Notes: generated by a model from the sequence alone, not told the origin. A stretch of 17,500 nucleotides of DNA from Actinidia chinensis (GCA_009663005.1 VIGQ01000987.1:10001-27500), one strand, 5' to 3'; numbered from the stretch's first letter, positions 9,364 to 17,500 are shown. Made by a program: numbers and translations.

Positions 9364-9440
9364 GGCTGAAATTCAATTTAGTGACCTACGGCTCAGATTT
9401 CATCTAAAAGATTTTTTTCCTGCCCAAAACATCACATCCT
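9335..9440 (+). repeat. Conserved Helitron 5' module, copy A
   Basis: TTTGAATCCAAAATCTATC, then CTATCTAGGCTGAAATTCAATTT, ACGGCTCAGATTTCATCT, a T-rich run and CCAAAACATCAC recur in the same order near 13327-13435 (Helitron B) and 16163-16265 (Helitron C). Conservation just inside the 5' end suggests a role in mobility or transcription, but only the shared order is seen directly. Confidence 0.8.
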
Positions 9441-9447
9441 TATATAA
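9441..9447 (+). promoter_or_regulatory. Candidate TATA box in Helitron A
   Basis: TATATAA follows the conserved 5' module and precedes a CT-rich stretch (about 9490-9690) of the kind common in plant 5' untranslated leaders. Transcription is inferred only. Confidence 0.4.
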
Positions 9448-9489
9448 TGATGAGATTGATTCAATTTTAAGAATTTACGGTCAAATTGA

Positions 9490-9800
9490 AGTCTCTCTCC
9501 CTGCACCTCTCCCACCCACACGCCAATGCCTCACACGCACACCTCTGTCTCTCTGTCCACTCTCTCACACGGTCAGAATGAGGCTCCAAGCGCCAGCTCT
9601 CACATCACAGCTTGAGGGTAGTTGCCCCTCTTCACTCTCTCAGCCTTACATGTCTTCCTTATCCCCCTCTCTCTCTCTCTCGGCCCTCTATATCTCTTAA
9701 ACCATTGAGCCACAATGACCACACCAGCATCGGCACTTTTTTGGCCCTCGTGAACGCGGTGATTAGGGTTTTAGTAATCTAGTTTATCGATTTCTGATCG
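9490..9800 (+). other. CT-rich leader-like tract with (CT)n run
   Basis: The + strand is pyrimidine-rich, with CTCTCTCC blocks and a (CT)n run at 9666-9681. It then turns into GATTAGGGTTTTAG near 9762, a sequence style common in plant 5' untranslated exons. It has only short reading frames (for example 12 codons from ATGACCACACC near 9716). It may be the leader of a captured gene or a Helitron-internal feature. Confidence 0.4.
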
Positions 9801-9875
9801 TGTTTGATCAATTCGTGTACTTTGTTTGTATGTTGATGTCATTCACTTGTTGAATTCTTTCGATTTGTTGCTCAG

Positions 9876-9949
9876 GATAGTTCTTAGGAAGAACTCTTGG
9901 CGATTCGAATGCGTCGGTGCAAGAAAGCTAGCACTCGCTGCTGTGGGAG
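9876..9949 (+). other. Exon-like island 1 in Helitron A
   Basis: A T-rich stretch ends in GTTGCTCAG at 9875, a good splice acceptor form, and GGGAG/GTAATA at 9949-9950 is a good donor. An ATG at 9909 gives MRRCKKASTRCCG before the donor. If joined to the next island it stays open. I do not recognise the peptide. Whether these sites are used is unknown. Confidence 0.3.
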
Positions 9950-10037
9950 GTAATAAATTTTTGGTTGTCACTGAGGTTTTTTTGTGTGTGTGCCTACTTT
10001 GGTATTTGGGGCTTGTGTTTGATCGTTATTGTGGTAG

Positions 10038-10085
10038 AGATATGGGAAGAAGTGCTGATTGCAAATCTGGCCAAATGTCTTACGG
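10038..10085 (+). other. Exon-like island 2 in Helitron A
   Basis: It is bounded by GGTAG at 10037 and GG/GTAAAC at 10085-10086. Read in the phase left by island 1 it is open as DMGRSADCKSGQMSY. The acceptor has a modest T-rich approach. The peptide is not recognised. Confidence 0.22.
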
Positions 10086-10535
10086 GTAAACCAAGGACTG
10101 TGAGAAGTCGCCAATGGTCTTCAGTGCTTTGGGTGGAGTGGAGGCGGTGACGTGTTCTGGTATGTACGAATGGAAAATGGTTTATTTTTGGTGTATGGCT
10201 TAAATTTGTGGGTTAAGGTTTAAATTTTGGCCATTTTCTTCAAATCTATTTCAATTTCTCCATCTAAACATCGTTTAAAAATTGTGCGTTTATGGTTTTA
10301 ATATATGGTGATTTTTTGAGGGTTGGGTTAATTTTTGTACATTTGAAGATCGGGTTGTGGTTCTGCTATGTGACCCACCCATTTCATTTCCATATTTTTT
10401 TTGCGTTGAAATAGATTTTTTTTTTTATTTTTGGGTTTATTACATGAGGGTCACCAAATAAGCGTAGTGAAAACTCTTAGATATGCGGTGCGGCTATAAA
10501 GAGAATGCCGTGTTATGATATTTTGGTTTGTGTAG

Positions 10536-10605
10536 AGTGAGAAAGTGGAAAAGTTTTTTTATGCGAGTCAATGATCTCGGCTCTCATTGAAGCACACCAA
10601 AGCAG
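10536..10605 (+). other. Exon-like island 3 in Helitron A
   Basis: A T-rich approach ends in TGTGTAG at 10535, and AGCAG/GTATG at 10605-10606 is a strong plant-like donor. One frame ends in ESMISALIEAHQSR, which has ordinary protein character. The start of the island reads SEKVEKFF in another frame, and a run of seven T lies between. This fits a coding exon that gained or lost a T. I cannot assign a family. Confidence 0.32.
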
Positions 10606-11220
10606 GTATGGAAATGTCCAATTAGGTTAGTGAGTTTTGGCTTTGGGATATCTGAAATTGAAATTAGTAGGCTAAATCCTGGATTTTGGTTCATAGTTAG
10701 TTTGAAGAGACATTTATATATCTGAAAGGTATTTTTGTTAATAATGCTTTTTTTGTTGGAAGTTGATGTCATTTGCACACCATTTAGCCATTACCACTGA
10801 TAAATTGTTATATATCCAGCATATTGGGCTTTTCAATTAGCCTTCAAGTTGCTTGACACACAGATCCTCCATCTGCTTTCAAGTTTATTTTTTCATTCTT
10901 ATTTCTATTTTCAGTTTTTATTTATGTTCTCTGTTTTTTTTTATTTTCTGCTTCTATTCTGTTTCAATCTATAGTGTTCTGAGTACTATACCTTCATTTT
11001 CCATATGGAAAGTTTGCGGTGCTTCTCATTCCATATATATAAGGTGTCAATTCCCCACCAAAGTAATTTGCAGGTCAGTATTTTATTAGTAGTTTATTCT
11101 ATGCTTGAGTTTTCATGCCCCTCAGTATTTATAGGATTCTGTTTCCATTTTTTTTCCAAGATGTAAGTCGTTGTTGAGTGATGTTTTTTTTTTTCTTTTT
11201 TTTCTACCTTTCATTTGCAG

Positions 11221-11384
11221 TACCAACTGATAGTCATCGTTTTGATCTTACTATTTCAGAAAGCCATGTCCAAATTATATAGTGATTTTCAAAAGCCTCC
11301 CACTTCTGCCATAAAAAGGATCTAATGATGATGATGTCTTTGATCAAAAGAATGTTGCAAAGGAAGGTGATGAATTGAGGTCAG
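11221..11384 (+). other. Exon-like island 4 in Helitron A
   Basis: A long poly-T/C run leads to TCATTTGCAG at 11220, the most convincing splice acceptor in the window. Downstream, one frame reads KGSNDDDVFDQKNVAKEGDE, then LRS and CAG/GTGCTA at 11384-11385. Acidic and polar residues of this kind look like a disordered protein segment. The first part is open in a different frame (DFQKPPTSAIK), so at least one frameshift is needed. It is best described as a possible decayed captured exon. Confidence 0.4.
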
Positions 11385-11880
11385 GTGCTAAACTTAGAAA
11401 ATACAATTTTTTTTATGATGATAGGTTGCTAATCTATTTGGGTTCTGTGAGCTCCTGCAAAACTCTATATATAATATCTCATGCATGGATTGTATAATAT
11501 ATGTATGTATATACGGTTGTTAGTATGAATTGAAAAGTTATTTATAGATTGTCTTCCTTCTTCTGAGCTCCTGACAGGTTTGGTTTTGTTCTTGTAAAAT
11601 TGAGTTTCTTGAAAAATTTGAGTATAAGTTTGTAGGGTTCATGATCGTGCTAAAATAATGGAGTAGAATTTATTTTTTAATTTGGGTGGAGAATTGATGG
11701 TCAATTTTAACTCTTTTTATTTGTGAGGCTTTGGTTTCTAGGGTGATTCATTGTTGTTGGGATAATTATTGATTTCTATTTGCGAAAATGTATATATTTG
11801 TAGAAGGGGACAATCAAATGGGGTTGATTGCTGGTATTGTTGATAGTGTTAATTCATGGTGGGGATTAAACTCGGTGCAG

Positions 11881-11963
11881 ACGATGACAAGAACAAGAAC
11901 GTACCGATTTGCTGGTTGCTGGGCCGTAAAAGGATACAGTCGTTTCCTTTAACTTCGCACTAA
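11881..11963 (+). other. Exon-like island 5 in Helitron A
   Basis: AAACTCGGTGCAG ends at 11880 as a possible acceptor. The following frame runs DDDKNKNVPICWLLGRKRIQ and then SFPLTSH to a TAA at 11961-11963, as a last coding exon would. A second frame is also open over most of the stretch, which lowers the weight of the evidence. No family is recognised. Confidence 0.28.
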
Positions 11964-12023
11964 TTCTTTTTCTTTTTATTTTTATAAGATTGGATCAACT
12001 ACCCGGCTTTTGTAATTTTTGTG

Positions 12024-12032
12024 CCCCCCCCC
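12024..12032 (+). repeat. C homopolymer (9 bases)
   Basis: Nine C in a row inside Helitron A. Its length in the assembly may be inexact. Confidence 0.8.
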
Positions 12033-12294
12033 GTGTGGTGCTGAGAAAATTTAGTGAGAGAAATGGAATTAGAAATTTAAAACTTAGATATTTTTTATCC
12101 ACGGGCCTATAAAAACTGATACAAAGTATACGTGTTGAGCCACCCATTATTGTGTGTCTAGGAGGGTAGATTTGGATTGGGAAACCTTGTGAATTAATTA
12201 CATTATTGCAGAGGACTGTCCTACGGCTCAAGGTTAGTACTTATAGGTTAAATTTTAACTGTTAAAACCAGTGGACCCCCTATTGATTTTGCAG

Positions 12295-12387
12295 AGTCCA
12301 TGACCTGATCTTTATTCTTCTGGAGATGAAGATTCCATTGATCATAATATTTTGGTGCAGATGGATAGTGATCGATATGGATTCTAG
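12295..12387 (+). other. Exon-like island 6 in Helitron A
   Basis: TGATTTTGCAG at 12294 is a good acceptor. After an early stop at 12301-12303 the frame reads PDLYSSGDEDSIDHNILVQ and MDSDRYGF, ending at TAG 12385-12387. The acidic Ser/Asp-rich composition resembles island 4. It may derive from the same donor gene, but this is inference. Confidence 0.3.
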
Positions 12388-12812
12388 GATGGCATGTGGT
12401 TAGATGTGGTTTGATTCGTGTATTACCTCTCCTGATTTTATGTTTACTAATTTACACTAAGATGCCTCTGTGAAGCAAGTATATTTTTTTGAACTGATAC
12501 GAAAATTGTATGTGTGCACTGATACAAACTGTGTGGTTGAGCAGCTGTGAGTAGTACTGAGACCTGGGTTCAAACTCATTGTTTTATTCTGCATGTTTCA
12601 AAGATATATATTCATGATTATTTGCATACTGCTCATTGCCATACTATAGACAAAGGACTGGGAAGATATGTACTTGATTCTATTTTGTTTTCTTTTCACT
12701 GCAAATTTATAAACTTCTTCAACAGATATTCATGAGATATAAAAATTGAAAGTGGGGGTAGTTCTGTATCCATCATGTGTTACTTAAAAACTGTTTATGC
12801 TCTCCTCCTCTT

Positions 12813-12836
12813 GGTGGGGGGGGTGGGGGGGGGGGG
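12813..12836 (+). repeat. G-rich run
   Basis: Twenty-two G interrupted by two T inside Helitron A. It could form a quadruplex, and it is a place where read errors are likely. Confidence 0.85.
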
Positions 12837-13276
12837 TTCTGAGTGGTAGTGATTATATTATAGATCTTGGATATATTTATTATAAGCTACATTATGATTT
12901 TTGGGATTATGGAGGTTTGTCACGATTTGTGATTTATGGCGATTTTAGAGTTGAGAGGGGAGTATATAGTTAGGATTTAATAATTTCATGTTGGTGTGGT
13001 ATTCCTTTTTATTAATTCAATTTTTCTCTTTATTTTTGTTGAATTTGAGAGATTTAGGTATTTAGGATTTTTTTGTAGTTTCATGCCGTTATTGGTATGT
13101 TGGTTTACGAGTATATTTTGGATTTCAAAACTTTATGTTACATTTATTGTATTTAGAGGAATCGAAAAAGGGGACCGCGGATCAATAAAAGAGTTGGTTA
13201 CTATTGTCAAAATTCTTATTCTTGATTCTTCATATAGTGCAAAAAAGTATGTTTATGAGTTTTTTTTGGCGTCGTG

Positions 13277-13299
13277 CCGTGGGTACGGGCAATTACTAG
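13277..13299 (+). other. Helitron A 3' terminus: hairpin plus CTAG
   Basis: CCGT-GGGT-ACGG forms a short stem, followed by GCAATTA and CTAG at 13296-13299. It is a mutated copy of the Helitron B terminus, which has a perfect six-base stem. Confidence 0.75.
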
Positions 13300-13326
13300 T
13301 CTATAGTATAACTTAAACAATTACGT

Positions 13327-13435
13327 TTGAATTCAAAATCTATCTTCGACTATCTACGGTGAATTAATTTGAATTTGATCCAACGGCTCAGATTTCACCT
13401 CAATTATTTTTTACCGGCTCACAAATATCAATTCA
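13327..13435 (+). repeat. Conserved Helitron 5' module, copy B
   Basis: Same block order as copies A and C, including AACGGCTCAGATTTCACCTC followed by ATTATTTTTTACCG. No TATA box as clear as that of copy A follows. Confidence 0.8.
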
Positions 13436-13539
13436 CTCTTCTCCTCCAATTAACTCACATTCTCTCTCCATCATAAATCTCACTCTCTTTCTTCGTCACT
13501 TTCACATTCATCCTTTATATTTTTTGTTAATACCCCTTA

Positions 13540-14054
13540 TCTTTTTTTTTACTTTCACTTTCGATTTTATATAATTTTTTAATTAAAATTTATAACCCTT
13601 TATTTCTTTTCTTTTAATACCTCTTGATTATTTTTTTTATTTCACTGATGAATTTTGAGATAAAAAAAAATTATGATAAAATTTTATAATCTGTACTTCC
13701 CACCTTATTTTTATAAAAGAAAAAATTATGATCAAGATTTTTCATTTTTTTTAAATCGGTGGTTGATAGTATTATTATGGTTATTTGAGTCTTTGTTTAA
13801 TATCCAATGATTTTATTTTTTTTTACTTTCCTTTTAATTTTTCATATAAAAAATATATATTTATGTTTTGGAGGAGATTGATTAGAATTTATGTTCTTAT
13901 GTAATGTTGAATTTTACTCTGTATGATACGTTAAGAGTTATTATTTTTCTTATGTATTTTTATGATAAATCAAACACTAAAAATATTTTATTAATTTTCA
14001 CAAGAATAGTTTTTTCAAATAACAATATTATAACATCACGCCATCAAATTTTTA

Positions 14055-14088
<34 letters not shown>

Positions 14089-14300
14089 TTATTTTATAAA
14101 AAACACAAGGTGGGATTAAAAAAATAAAAATTTTATCATATCTTTTTTATATAACAATTTGAAAGTAAAAGTAAAAATAAAATAATATAATTAAGGGTAT
14201 TAAAATAAAAAAATAAAGTGTTTATAAAATTTTTTTCAGAAGTGAAGTAAAAAAAAAAAAAACAGGAATCAAGGGGTATTAAAAACAAAATAAAAGGGTT
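13540..14300. repeat. Long imperfect inverted repeat within Helitron B
   Basis: The left arm (about 13540-13760) contains, in order, TTTTAATACCTCTTGATT, ATGATAAAATTTTAT and CCCACCTT, then an ATTATGATCAAGATTTTT block. The right arm (about 14045-14300) carries the reverse complements in reverse order: ATTTTGATCCAT, AAGGTGGG, ATAAAAATTTTATCAT and AATCAAGGGGTATTAAAAA. The right arm has extra AT-rich insertions. The structure could be a nested fold-back element or MITE, or simply the body of this Helitron family. Confidence 0.65.
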
Positions 14301-14550
14301 GAAATGACGAAATTATAGTTGAGAAAGAATGGGGTAAAATAGTCAAAAAAACGTCACATCAAGGGGTTAGGGGTTGTCAGGGGTAAACAAAATCACTCCT
14401 CTATGTTAGTTTTAGATTAGATGTTAGTTTTCTGAGAAAGTAAATAGAAGTTACCATTATTTGTGATATTTTTTATTTTTATTTTATTTGTTCTTCTGCA
14501 TGAAATCTCAATTTTTTAAAATAGATTTTTAGTATGTTATTTTTTCACGC

Positions 14551-14555
<5 letters not shown>

Positions 14556-14580
<25 letters not shown>
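14556..14580 (+). other. Helitron B 3' terminus: hairpin plus CTAG
   Basis: GCCCGT-GGGC-ACGGGC makes a perfect six-base GC stem (14556-14571), nine bases before the terminal CTAG at 14577-14580. This is the classical Helitron 3' end. Confidence 0.85.
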
Positions 14581-14581
<1 letters not shown>

Positions 14582-14929
14582 ATTGCTATAAAATAGAGAA
14601 AATATTACTAATTTGGAGAAATGAGAAAAAAATGGGTGTTTTAATTTTTTTGTGTGTTGGACCTACTAAAAAATGATCCAATTGCTAAAAAATAGTACAC
14701 ACCTCTGAGAGTGTTTTGGGGGTGGGGGCCAAATAGGCGATGCCACAACCTATGTAGCTCTACATAGATTGGGGAGATAATTTTGACATTCAAAATAAAT
14801 GTTTCTTATATTATATAATATGTTATGCATAAAAAAAAATTGACCTAATAGTTGGGTATGCGATTCATCATATTTCATCTAAGTAAGGTTGGGTAGGTCG
14901 AATTGACCTATCCACTTTACATTAGATTA
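14581..14929. other. Intergenic sequence between Helitron B and MITE 1
   Basis: AT-rich with no recognisable gene. It holds a small palindrome TATGTAG-CT-CTACATA near 14750 of unknown meaning. Confidence 0.6.
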
Positions 14930-15412
14930 GGGCTGGTTTGGTTCTGAGGATATGGAGGAGATAAATTTTAGAGGGGGATAAATTTGAGAAGAGAGATAAA
15001 TTTTGAGGGAGCTAACTTTTAACATTTGTTTGGATACTTTTTAGGAAGAATGTGGTTTTTTTTGGGAAATAGGGTGGAGGAGTAAGAAAGAAAAATATAT
15101 AGGAGAAACAAAATATAAAATATTAGATTTAAAAATATATATTTTATTTTTATATATATTATATAAGAAAAATTATACATTTTATTCCTTTATATATTTT
15201 TTTCTTATCCCCACCCCTTATCCCCCCGGATAACTTTTATGTTAGGGGTCAGGCCACCCCAAAATTATCCACTTCATCCACCTACTTCGGAATAAAATTA
15301 TCCGGGGGCATAAATTATCCTCCCCCATATCTGGTAGCCAAACGACTCAAGGGTAAAAATTATCACGGGGGAAAAATTATCCCCCGCCTAATCCCCGGTA
15401 GCCAACGGCCCC
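14930..15412. mobile_element. PIF/Harbinger-like MITE, copy 1 (TTA duplication)
   Basis: It starts GGGCTGGTTTGGTT and ends with GGTAGCCAACGGCCCC, with TTA on both sides (14927-14929 and 15413-15415). It aligns along its full length with copy 2. Shared blocks include GAGGGGGATAA, the central ATATATA-rich stretch, TTATCCCCACCCCTTA, CACCCCAAAATTA or equivalent, and the CCCCCGCCTAATCC end. The length (483 bp), lack of coding frames and TWA duplication fit a Tourist-like MITE mobilised by PIF/Harbinger transposase. Confidence 0.87.
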
Positions 15413-15415
15413 TTA

Positions 15416-16135
15416 GGTTATTATCCGTCGCATAGTCGCTTAACTTTTTTGAATTTGAATTTGGCCAGTTTTACTAGCTCTCGTCCACTTTTTGATCCGT
15501 TAAGACTAATACCCTTTGAACTCAAGAATAGACTTATATTCAGTAAACGCCTTGAATCAACCCGGTCCCACCGTTCGAACTGTGGCCCCGGGTTTACTAA
15601 ACTCGACCGCCTCTCTCTTACTTGTTGTGAAAGTTTGTGTTGAGAGGGAGTTGAATTTAAGACCTCAAAATATAATATGTGGCATAACTTATCAGATAAT
15701 CTATCATATTGTATAACTTCATTATATAATTATAATAATATATATTAATGTCTTTCTTAGTTTTTTAGCTTTTACCGCGTTTATTTATATATATTTTTTC
15801 AACTTTTCTTCTTTGACTTTTTAACTTTTTACTAAGGTACGATTTTCAAAATATGGTCTTAAAGCAATTGACGGTATCTTTTTGTTTTCGAAATGACTTT
15901 TGTTGTTCAATTTTCTAAGAGAAACATATATATTAAAATCCACAAATCTATAATTTGTCATTAAAATGGTTTGATCTATCAAGATGGGTCCACCAACAAA
16001 AACTGCATGGTGCTATCTACAAATAGAAGCTGGATCCCCCTAATAGACTTGTACCATCAAGTTCAAGAACTGAATTAAAAATTGATCGATTGGATCATTC
16101 ATTGGTTTACATACAGCAATGCTATAGTGAGTAAA
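15416..16135. other. Intergenic sequence, nothing identified
   Basis: No convincing gene. A GC-richer patch at about 15555-15620 contains CCGTTCGAACTG, slightly like a tRNA B box, but no A box or tRNA fold was found. The overlapping frames at 15449-15716 do not resemble proteins I know. The rest is AT-rich. Confidence 0.55.
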
Positions 16136-16162
16136 TCTATATACAATCACAACTATACGCTT

Positions 16163-16265
16163 GAAAATCCAAATCTATCTCTCGTTTCTAAGGCTGAAAT
16201 CAATTTGATTGATCAACGGTCAAGATTTTCAATCTCAATTATTTTTTTCGCCAAAACATCACTTT
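16163..16265 (+). repeat. Conserved Helitron 5' module, copy C
   Basis: Same block order as in A and B. After CCAAAACATCACTTTCTTAT a second, similar GATTTGAAATCCGACGGCC block follows near 16290, so part of the module may be duplicated here. Confidence 0.78.
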
Positions 16266-16430
16266 CTTATCAATGGCTGAGAGCTGTTTGATTTGAAATC
16301 CGACGGCCAAGATTACTTCACCAAAAAGTTCGGTTCCTCTCTTTTTCTGAGATTAGTTTGCCTTCACACTCCTACTCTATATCAATTCAATCACGCCACT
16401 CTTTGTCTATTTTCTCACAACTCTCTCTGT

Positions 16431-16431
16431 C

Positions 16432-16462
<31 letters not shown>
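16431..16462 (+). repeat. (CT)n microsatellite
   Basis: About 16 CT units with one interruption, within the CT-rich tract of Helitron C. The corresponding part of Helitron A also carries a (CT)n run. Confidence 0.9.
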
Positions 16463-16463
<1 letters not shown>

Positions 16464-16502
16464 TCTTTTTCCCTTTCCTGTGATTGCAAAAAAACACCCT
16501 AA

Positions 16503-16926
16503 GGGCCCGTTGGCTAAAGGATATGAAGGGGATAATTTTTAGAGGGAGTATAATTTAAGAGGGGGATAATTTTTAGAGGAGGATAAATGTTTAACTTTGT
16601 TTGGTACTTTTTAAGAATGGGTGGATAAGGGTGGAGGATAAGGAAGAAATAAGAGAGGGAAACAAATAAAAATATTTATAGATATTAAAATTATATTTTA
16701 TTTTATATATATATATATAATATAAATTATACATTTTTTCTCTTTTATTTTTTTTTCTTATCCCCACCCCTTACCCCCGGTAACTTTTTAGTCGGGGTCC
16801 TATGCACCCAAAATTAGCCACCTCTATCCACCACTTCGGCAGTAAATTAAATCCGGGGCATAATTATCCGCCCCCAAATCCGGTAGCGCAACGACCGGGG
16901 GCAAAATTATCCGGGTGAAAAATTAA

Positions 16927-16960
<34 letters not shown>
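16503..16960. mobile_element. PIF/Harbinger-like MITE, copy 2 (TAA duplication)
   Basis: It starts GGGCCCGTTGGCTAAAGG and ends CCGGTAGCCAAACGGCCCC, with TAA at 16500-16502 and 16961-16963. The last 12-14 bases are the inverted complement of the first. It is 458 bp long and homologous throughout to copy 1, with many small indels. It interrupts Helitron C, so it inserted after that Helitron arrived. Confidence 0.9.
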
Positions 16961-16961
<1 letters not shown>

Positions 16962-17500
16962 AATAAAATTTGTGTATGTTTTTTCTTCTTATTTGCTGCG
17001 TGTTATTCGGTGGTTTGATTTATACATTTTTGTATTTTTTGAAGTTGTCAAACACGATTTCACAACCAAATTGAAGCGTGGTGGTTTTCAATTGCAGCAA
17101 ACAACTTTATTGACGTTTCCGCTGCCAAATTTATCAGGTACAACCACTTTTTTTATTGAAACTTTTTTTTCTCTTTTTGTTCTGTTTTTTTTGTCACTGA
17201 TATCCAATCACTCTCCACTCTGTTTTCTCTCGTTTCTGCATGGGCAAGGCATTACTACAGAGCAGGTGTGCTTTGATTAAATCATGGCCAATGCCGGTGG
17301 TGACCACTGATGCCATGGTGAAGCCTTCATCCACGGTTGAGTTTTCACTCTAGACATATGACTAAAAGAAATAGCCAAACATAACTCATCTTTAAACCCT
17401 TTGAAGACCGTCGTTGTATATTTAGCATGCACTGCAACTTGGAAGTTGAAACCGTTAAAATAGTTAGGTGTATAATAGTATAGTAGAATGTAACTATTTC
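16961..17500 (+). other. Helitron C interior after the MITE
   Basis: T-rich sequence with two exon-like borders (near 17098 and 17136) and the small frame at 17240-17353. The 102-residue frame at 16972-17280 is mostly Phe/Leu from poly-T sequence and crosses the candidate splice sites, so I do not call it a gene. The last 150 bases show nothing recognisable. Confidence 0.4.

Larger units (their letters stand above)
9309..13299 (+). mobile_element. Helitron A, non-autonomous, with possible gene cargo
   Basis: The left end is TCTATATTATAAATC at 9309, preceded by A. The right end is a CCGT/ACGG hairpin (13277-13288) followed by GCAATTACTAG, ending at 13299 and followed by T. TC...CTRR ends, a hairpin about 10 bases before the 3' end and insertion between A and T are the defining Helitron features. 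The 5' terminal 150 bases match those of Helitrons B and C, and the 3' end matches B, so the ends are supported by comparison and not only by motif. No Rep/helicase coding sequence is visible in the 3,991 bp. The interior has a TATA box, a CT-rich leader-like tract and several exon-like islands. Confidence 0.75.
13300..14580 (+). mobile_element. Helitron B, non-autonomous, tandem with A
   Basis: It starts TCTATAGTATAAC at 13300, directly after the CTAG of Helitron A, and ends CAATTACTAG at 14580, followed by T. The first 140 bases carry the same ordered blocks as A and C (TTTGAATTCAAAATCTATC, CTATCTACGGTGAA, CAACGGCTCAGATTTCACCTC). The interior is extremely AT-rich, contains a long imperfect inverted repeat and has no coding capacity. 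Frames such as 13904-14119 are low-complexity. Confidence 0.78.
16136..17500 (+). mobile_element. Helitron C, 5' part (runs out of window)
   Basis: TCTATATACAATCAC at 16136, preceded by A, matches the 5' ends of Helitrons A and B. The next 130 bases repeat their ordered blocks (AATCCAAATCTATCTCTCG, AAGGCTGAAATC, CAACGGTCAAGATTTTC, CGCCAAAACATCAC). No hairpin plus CTAG end appears before 17500, so the 3' end lies outside or is lost. As in Helitron A, a CT-rich tract follows (about 16370-16480), and a MITE is inserted after it. Further on, TTTCAATTGCAG (to 17098) and TTATCAG/GTACAA (17136) resemble exon borders. A 37-codon frame (17240-17353) ends MPVVTTDAMVKPSSTVEFSL, which I do not recognise. 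Confidence 0.65.

Noticed and set aside
11325..11350. C/D-box snoRNA, suggested by repeated TGATGA near 11325.
   Set aside because: No matching D box (CTGA) at a suitable distance with flanking complementarity. The GATGATGAT run is better explained as Asp codons in exon-like island 4.
11995..12231. 78-residue minus-strand frame.
   Set aside because: It spans a C homopolymer and opposes the candidate exon direction. No recognisable motif.
12996..13316. 106-residue + strand frame.
   Set aside because: Phe-rich, with no family resemblance, and it runs across the Helitron A 3' hairpin and the A/B junction, so it cannot be an ancestral gene.
13904..14119. 71-residue + strand frame.
   Set aside because: Ile/Phe/Asn/Lys-rich translation of very AT-rich DNA in Helitron B, within the inverted repeat. 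No protein character.
15540..15665. A tRNA-derived SINE, suggested by CCGTTCGAACTG.
   Set aside because: Only a weak B-box resemblance. No A box at the right distance, no tRNA-like fold, no poly-A or T-rich tail and no duplication were found.
16082..16502. Two + strand frames of 69 residues.
   Set aside because: They cover the Helitron C 5' end and the (CT)n tract. The second is Leu/Ser repeat sequence from CT units.

Overview
This window looks like plant nuclear DNA, probably from a gene-poor, repeat-rich intergenic region. The main evidence is the mix of transposon classes: Ty1/copia and Ty3/gypsy LTR retrotransposons, Helitrons with a CTAG terminus, and PIF/Harbinger-like MITEs flanked by TTA or TAA. 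The DNA is AT-rich with long A/T runs. I found no intact protein-coding host gene, tRNA, rRNA or CRISPR. Nearly all open frames are short and do not resemble proteins, or are fragments of decayed transposon genes.

Layout, left to right. Positions 1-2743 hold the 3' half of a decayed Ty1/copia element on the + strand: reverse transcriptase, RNase H, a long 3' untranslated segment, a polypurine tract and a 3' LTR. Positions 3283-4195 look like a terminal-inverted-repeat element whose core is about 540 bases of almost C-free GGT/GGA repeat. Positions 4242-8785 are a complete but internally deleted Ty3/gypsy element on the minus strand. It has two recognisable LTRs, a primer-binding site matching initiator tRNA-Met, a leader with tandem repeats of about 110 bp, gag remnants and integrase remnants. 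Protease, reverse transcriptase and RNase H are missing.

The right half is dominated by Helitrons of one family. Helitron A (9309-13299) and Helitron B (13300-14580) lie head to tail with no base between them. Each starts with TCTATA and ends with a GC-rich hairpin followed by AATTACTAG. Helitron C begins at 16136 and runs out of the window. A and C share a 5' module that is followed by a CT-rich, leader-like tract. A also carries a TATA box and several exon-like islands bounded by plausible splice signals, which suggests captured host gene fragments. B contains a long imperfect inverted repeat. Two copies of one PIF/Harbinger-like MITE sit at 14930-15412 and 16503-16960, the second nested in Helitron C.

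The window therefore records nested insertions rather than genes working together. The most notable structures are the seamless Helitron A/B tandem, the possible gene-capture cargo of Helitron A, and the strand-asymmetric GGN core of the 3283-4195 element.
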